The notes beneath the pieces were generated by a model. That model was not told where the DNA came from and did not search any database. It saw nothing but the letters and a program-made list of their open reading frames with translations. 45,616 bases of DNA from Panacagrimonas sp052387335 (GTDB taxonomy: Bacteria; Pseudomonadota; Gammaproteobacteria; Nevskiales; Nevskiaceae). Of this stretch, positions 44,801 to 45,616 are shown one piece after another (the first letter of the stretch is position 1; every line of letters starts with the position of its first letter). The translations under genes were made by a program, and so were the position numbers. Location: contig JBQTJH010000109.1 of NCBI GenBank assembly GCA_052387335.1, positions 1-45,616 on the forward strand, in the 5' to 3' direction.

Positions 44801-45616
44801 ATTCGCCTGGGGCTTGGAACAGCGGAGAACGCGGTAGTTGATCCTGCAAGCCGTGTGCATAGACTCACAATTTTGGACAGTAACGAGCCGCAACGTGGAA
44901 CCTTGCAGTTCTCGTCCGCTAGCGTGAACGTTTCCGAATCACGAAGCTCGGTGACGCTCATCGTCACTCGAACGGGAGGGACTGACGGCAGCGTGTTCGC
45001 AACCGTGTCTACCGCCGACGGAACCGCGACCGCTGCCGACGGCGACTACACGCCCCGAAACGTCCAGATCAGCATTGGAGACGGCGCCACGAGTGGCTTT
45101 GCCCAAATTTTGATCGGAAGCGACACACGCTTTGAGGGCGACGAAACCTTCGTCGCCACCCTCTCCGAGGTTATCGGTGGCGCCACGTTGGGCGCCCCGG
45201 CCGGCGTGACCATCAACATTATTGATGATGATGCCCCGGTCCCCGGCACGCTGCGCTTTACCGACGCGCGCTACGCGGTAAATGAGAACGGCACACTGGC
45301 GACGATATCCGTCGTGCGCGAGGGCGGGACAAACGGACCCGTTGCAGTCAACTACGCCACAAGCGATGGCACGGCAACCTCACCGGCGGACTACACGGCT
45401 TCCAGCGGCACCTTGAGGTGGGCAGATGCGGAGACGGGTTCCAAGAGCTTCACCGTAATGATTCTGGACGACAGCTCTAACGAGGCAGACGAGACGGTAA
45501 ACCTCACGCTCAGCAATCCGACTGGTGGTGCGATGCTGGGGAGCCCCGCAGCCGCAATTCTGACCATCGCTGACAATGATAATGCAGGCACTGTCCGGTT
45601 CGTGGCAGACCAATTC
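35834..45616 (+). CDS. Giant exported LamG/delta-60/Calx-beta repeat protein, 3' end outside window
   Basis: One frame of 3261 codons runs from an ATG at 35834 to the last base with no stop. Order by residue: signal peptide (to about 45, ending ASAQ); LamG-like domain 1 (54-276); a discoidin-like or linker region (277-460); LamG-like domain 2 (467-680); a DUF11-like domain (690-795); a module of about 100 residues (818-913); seven delta-60 repeats (914-1386) with DGRIVVGG-type cores, probably a beta propeller; a second copy of the module (1387-1490); then Calx-beta-like domains from 1496 on, many ending in ILDND/E. Calx-beta domains bind calcium. The protein is probably a surface adhesin or matrix protein. 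The anchor or secretion signal must lie beyond the window. No strong ribosome site is seen; GAGGGGAAAG lies further up. Confidence 0.9.
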   Translation, partial: MPSVPATARTVASRPRPACRIAQATAVDLVLALVLVSAAPAASAQTCVTPPAGLIHWQGAEDNLDDLAGFYNGNPDNTGVSFIDGQVGRGLTFDGSDDQVVVDISLAEQMEVRNNFTFEFWARPDGETADCSEGASQNCAGVVQRFAIGHQVGPDTAEGSSAGVGVAVGTNAICVSEHASFHVPCLARYEPPQPFDDWIHIAAVMENKQPRIYVNGVLVRTGVTSTKTFNFASFFRIGNVGVAGIPNAYRGDLDEISVYKRVLTDVEIQQIFDAGRGGKCKPACLANLTEGVTTDLWDTAQGSSVLSTSGLLGTSVATDLFGTTLSSVEPGHILFRNDQPDNAVHTVEWQTPRLMTAEQFKLRASHDNLVDTTRAFREFRLFGFDPLSSSFVQLYRSPIVFPYAGPSSIQPPDTRGSHLYACPNIRPLASNRFRAEFVQRGAGINSGPRVFELDGLDTANNECGPDGLLAWYRGDGDARDSIGTRHGSLQNGATFAAGQVGNAFRLDGVDDYVDIVAAPQPLTALSVDAWIRVDIDAPTAHGGAVYARRDPLSAEGFMVVVAADGRIQVTMRTNQPVSVYNSEPGVISRGVLQHLAVSYDPATGPKAYRNGVEVPLVPNGAPASGNLILSSQHVIGRRQTAATGEGAVGALYFKGLIDELHIYHRALSPTEVQEIFSTGTDGICGPQGPDIDLACLITDSPDPVATGAPLSYTVQVSNQHPDAPASGLSSTFSRPAGSSFLSAGGDGWSCTGTGPVSCTRSTPLASAASSSYTVNLTAPSAAGSITAACSVSGAQVDPNTANNSDTQNTQVQAADTTPNAFDFDDPAGVAVGSLQTSNSVTLAGFNVPLAISVSGGEYSVNSAAFTSASGTVNAGDRVRVQHTSAGGCTTTVLTVGSVSGRFTSTAPVSGTPGTLDACFDTDGYKVRAIPSGNYPSQQGDTVFTVIAQFLQVLPDGGVVVASGVTSINGAQTVAGSLFQLRADGSDDTGFSGDGLVIGNSADNVTLGFSAFERQSDGRLVAVLPLRSSGNIAVQRFNADGSLDPGFGVSGSAVVPRSQLCSSGTLLPTAMLIESDGRIVVGGTCDNGAGGGSPTFSSYFLFRLNANGSLDDGSANDSTPGDGFSVGDGSNGIFLNANADPFYNSGGEARQVVLLPQDRGAEGQHILAVIATNTVSGGARTQRGVLFIRHRPDGSRDTSFGSNGLRDIALPATNQNNSGLHAASQNDGRIVFVSSAVIGRVTAEGVLDASFGGDGLIFRNGPGSSAPFNHRELTTDLASFSDFDPRALLVQPDGRILLAGMGGSEPFVNASTQLRVARLLADGTPDLSLGDDRIEIPAINTRGYNREPVTLGLDGQGRILLAAMSGEGDTVTDRPVVARLLGATGIEPNIRPDAFSFTDQTAVPVNTTRTSNPITVAGLGTGASALIRVDGGTYSIGCTGTFTDAMEKVQNGQTVCVRHTSGVGEGVSVNTTLRVSAGADEFSDVFTSTTPGQPTVLEFSVDSQDVSEGAGTINVTITRSGGTTGAASVVISSSDGTATVTDGDYQALSTSINFAAGETSRPAQVTINDDDRDEPTENFRLRLASPSANASIGARSSMTVNILDNDDPRPGTLQFQSNAVNVAENAGSVLLTVTRTGGTDGAVSIVVATANGSATADGEGQPSQDDYQSRNETLSWLSGDATPRTVTVPILDDTRVEGDETFSASLSNPTGGALLGMPSGVTVTILDNEVAMPGTLQFSNATYAVTENGALATIDVTRVGGIDGAASVDYASSDGTAQNPADYLSATGTLEWGNGEAGVKSFTVMIVDDTSDESDEALNLTLSNPTGGAVLGTPSSATLVITDDEADRGRVRLVAANFDLAADTLFVCAVREQGSAGVLRVRGNLGAVTDVAFRSNRADPDVLIWSDGDTAPKCFDLTASTQAGAADFSLTLSGLDGTTLGTPSSAAVSRFGPGNTGRSSSSLRLGGSDLILTERFREDDGSVSLQIRRPSGTSAVQVRVRTLADSLVPGDASATAGDDFTPVDTVVAWAAGDTSSKLVNTGITADSLEEGPEWFSVIMQDPDDPATALGVPVMRLRIDPADAGRIRFNGDPFETREGRPGVIQLRREGSTAGAVSVTFTAEAHSGTSASPGEDFIATTQTVSFADGQDRVEVVVQTLVDTVDEAAETVQLRLSNPLGGASLDGDPFSPEPLIASLRILDGPVARIAPSSITQLEPEALQELSVRIDLSVATDVDVVVPLILEPTVSGETAVTRDADFQLAADSITIPAGQLSAAIPLTLLPDNAIEADETLRIGLGSAVGATIDPLARTLTLVLSNDDSHGSLQLPFATQVVDESGGVITLRVQRTGGSIGPVSVRVSTVDGTATAADGDYQASTTTLNWANDDAEEKFFQVRINEDLRDEPDEVFRVMLSQPGGGALLGPASTEVIILDNDVAARGSLQFSSATYSVAENGTLANIGVTRVGGTDGAVSVNYATANGTAVSPADYTAATGTLNWINGEGGTKSFSVMIIDDSTAESSETVNLTLSNPTGGANLGTPASAALTIIDNEPGRGAIRLLASRFETGNDLLFICAVRENGVAGQASVRLLVEGQAVRIQPATSPIMSWADGEDEPRCVDLDVQIGSGAPDFTVRLEPFGTGTVLGSPSSATVDRFNPPGGDRGPLSLRLGDSDTDTAIAASEADGALLLEVTRPRGSSAASVRVRTVANSFGSTIASATEGADYLPVDVVLNWAQGDVAPKPITIPIVDDGVADPGEAFSVLMQDPSDPQLALGIPVKRVFVVSNSAGQLRLSAPAYSTDEGEPAPIEIQRIGGTAGQVSVTLTTSAATGPSAAAAGRDFLPRAHTVTFEQDQTSAVFEVDTLTDLVSDPDSQVLLRLSDPAGGATIGSPSEAALTIRDLPVVGFQQTASSVEEPGLGFFVLHPVRVFLSVPSDRDVTIPIIIELVLAGQTAAAQSSDFVLSPSSISIPAGQTSASVLVHIFSDSSDEPDETIRLGLGTAENAVVDPASRVHRLTILDSNEPQRGTLQFSSASVNVSESRSSVTLIVTRTGGTDGSVFATVSTADGTATAADGDYTPRNVQISIGDGATSGFAQILIGSDTRFEGDETFVATLSEVIGGATLGAPAGVTINIIDDDAPVPGTLRFTDARYAVNENGTLATISVVREGGTNGPVAVNYATSDGTATSPADYTASSGTLRWADAETGSKSFTVMILDDSSNEADETVNLTLSNPTGGAMLGSPAAAILTIADNDNAGTVRFVADQF
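40661..42793 (+). repeat. Six-domain super-repeat, copy A
   Basis: Six Calx-beta-like domains start at 40661 (GTLQFQSNAV), 41030 (GTLQFSNATYAV), 41375 (GRVRLVAANF, with the two cysteines), 41717 (LRLGGSD, ending MQDPDDP), 42080 (GRIRFNGDPFE) and 42437 (VARIAPSSITQLEPEAL). Each domain resembles the domain about 2.1 kb downstream more than its neighbours. The copy spans 711 residues. Confidence 0.8.
42794..44896 (+). repeat. Six-domain super-repeat, copy B
   Basis: Domains start at 42794 (GSLQLPFATQVV), 43142 (GSLQFSSATYSV), 43487 (GAIRLLASRF, with two cysteines), 43823 (LRLGDSD, ending LMQDPSDP), 44186 (GQLRLSAPAY) and 44528 (VVGFQQTASSVEEPGL). The order and the domain types match copy A one for one; the copy spans 701 residues. 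Confidence 0.8.
44897..45616 (+). repeat. Six-domain super-repeat, copy C, cut by window end
   Basis: Domain 1 (44897, GTLQFSSASVNV), domain 2 (45245, GTLRFTDARYAV) and the first ten residues of domain 3 (45587, GTVRFVADQF) are visible. They follow the same order as copies A and B with a spacing of 701, 701 and 700 residues from copy B. Confidence 0.8.

Overview
The window is 45.6 kb of GC-rich, densely coding DNA with no tRNA, rRNA, insertion sequence, prophage or CRISPR array that I can see. Gene content, codon usage and protein families (DnaK/GrpE, FadE with a long C-terminal domain, DUF1501/DUF1800, Calx-beta and delta-60 proteins, a REP pair of the GTAGGAGCGGC type) point to a gammaproteobacterium of the Xanthomonadales/Lysobacterales group. 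The genus cannot be named. The ornithine-type ArgF argues against Xanthomonas itself. No gap between genes exceeds about 230 bases.

Left part (1-12.9 kb) is housekeeping: two receiver-only response regulators (minus), a CinA-like protein, a YajL/DJ-1 protein, monothiol glutaredoxin grxD, superoxide dismutase sodB, ornithine carbamoyltransferase argF, an EAL-domain protein, nadC, then the grpE-dnaK-dnaJ chaperone set (minus), and a FadE-type acyl-CoA dehydrogenase. Several real terminators and structured repeats lie between them, most notably a folded inverted repeat between grpE and dnaK.

Middle part (12.9-25 kb) is exported or accessory: a DUF1501 (Tat) plus DUF1800 (lipoprotein) pair, a SnoaL-like protein, an ECF-type sigma factor in a tightly overlapping set with DUF3619, a 79-residue exported protein and DUF3106, preceded by an exported 11-residue-repeat protein; then a secreted ExeM/NucH-type nuclease with RTX repeats divergent from a glycerophosphodiester phosphodiesterase lipoprotein. 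At 22.9-25 kb lies a decayed patch: a cyclase-family gene with its middle missing, a small exported protein, and an acyl-CoA ligase without its N-terminus.

Right part (25-45.6 kb): recQ overlapping parE, the divergent xseB-ispA pair, a TonB-dependent receptor, a LuxR-type response regulator with a seven-helix sensor kinase, and one giant exported protein that begins at 35834 and is still open at the window end (3261 codons). That protein has two LamG-like domains, a DUF11-like domain, a seven-unit delta-60 propeller flanked by two copies of one module, and at least 15 Calx-beta-like domains. From 40661 on these domains are arranged as a six-domain super-repeat of about 700 residues, repeated two and a bit times. 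This ordered higher-order repeat, with a cysteine pair confined to its third domain, is the most unusual thing in the window.
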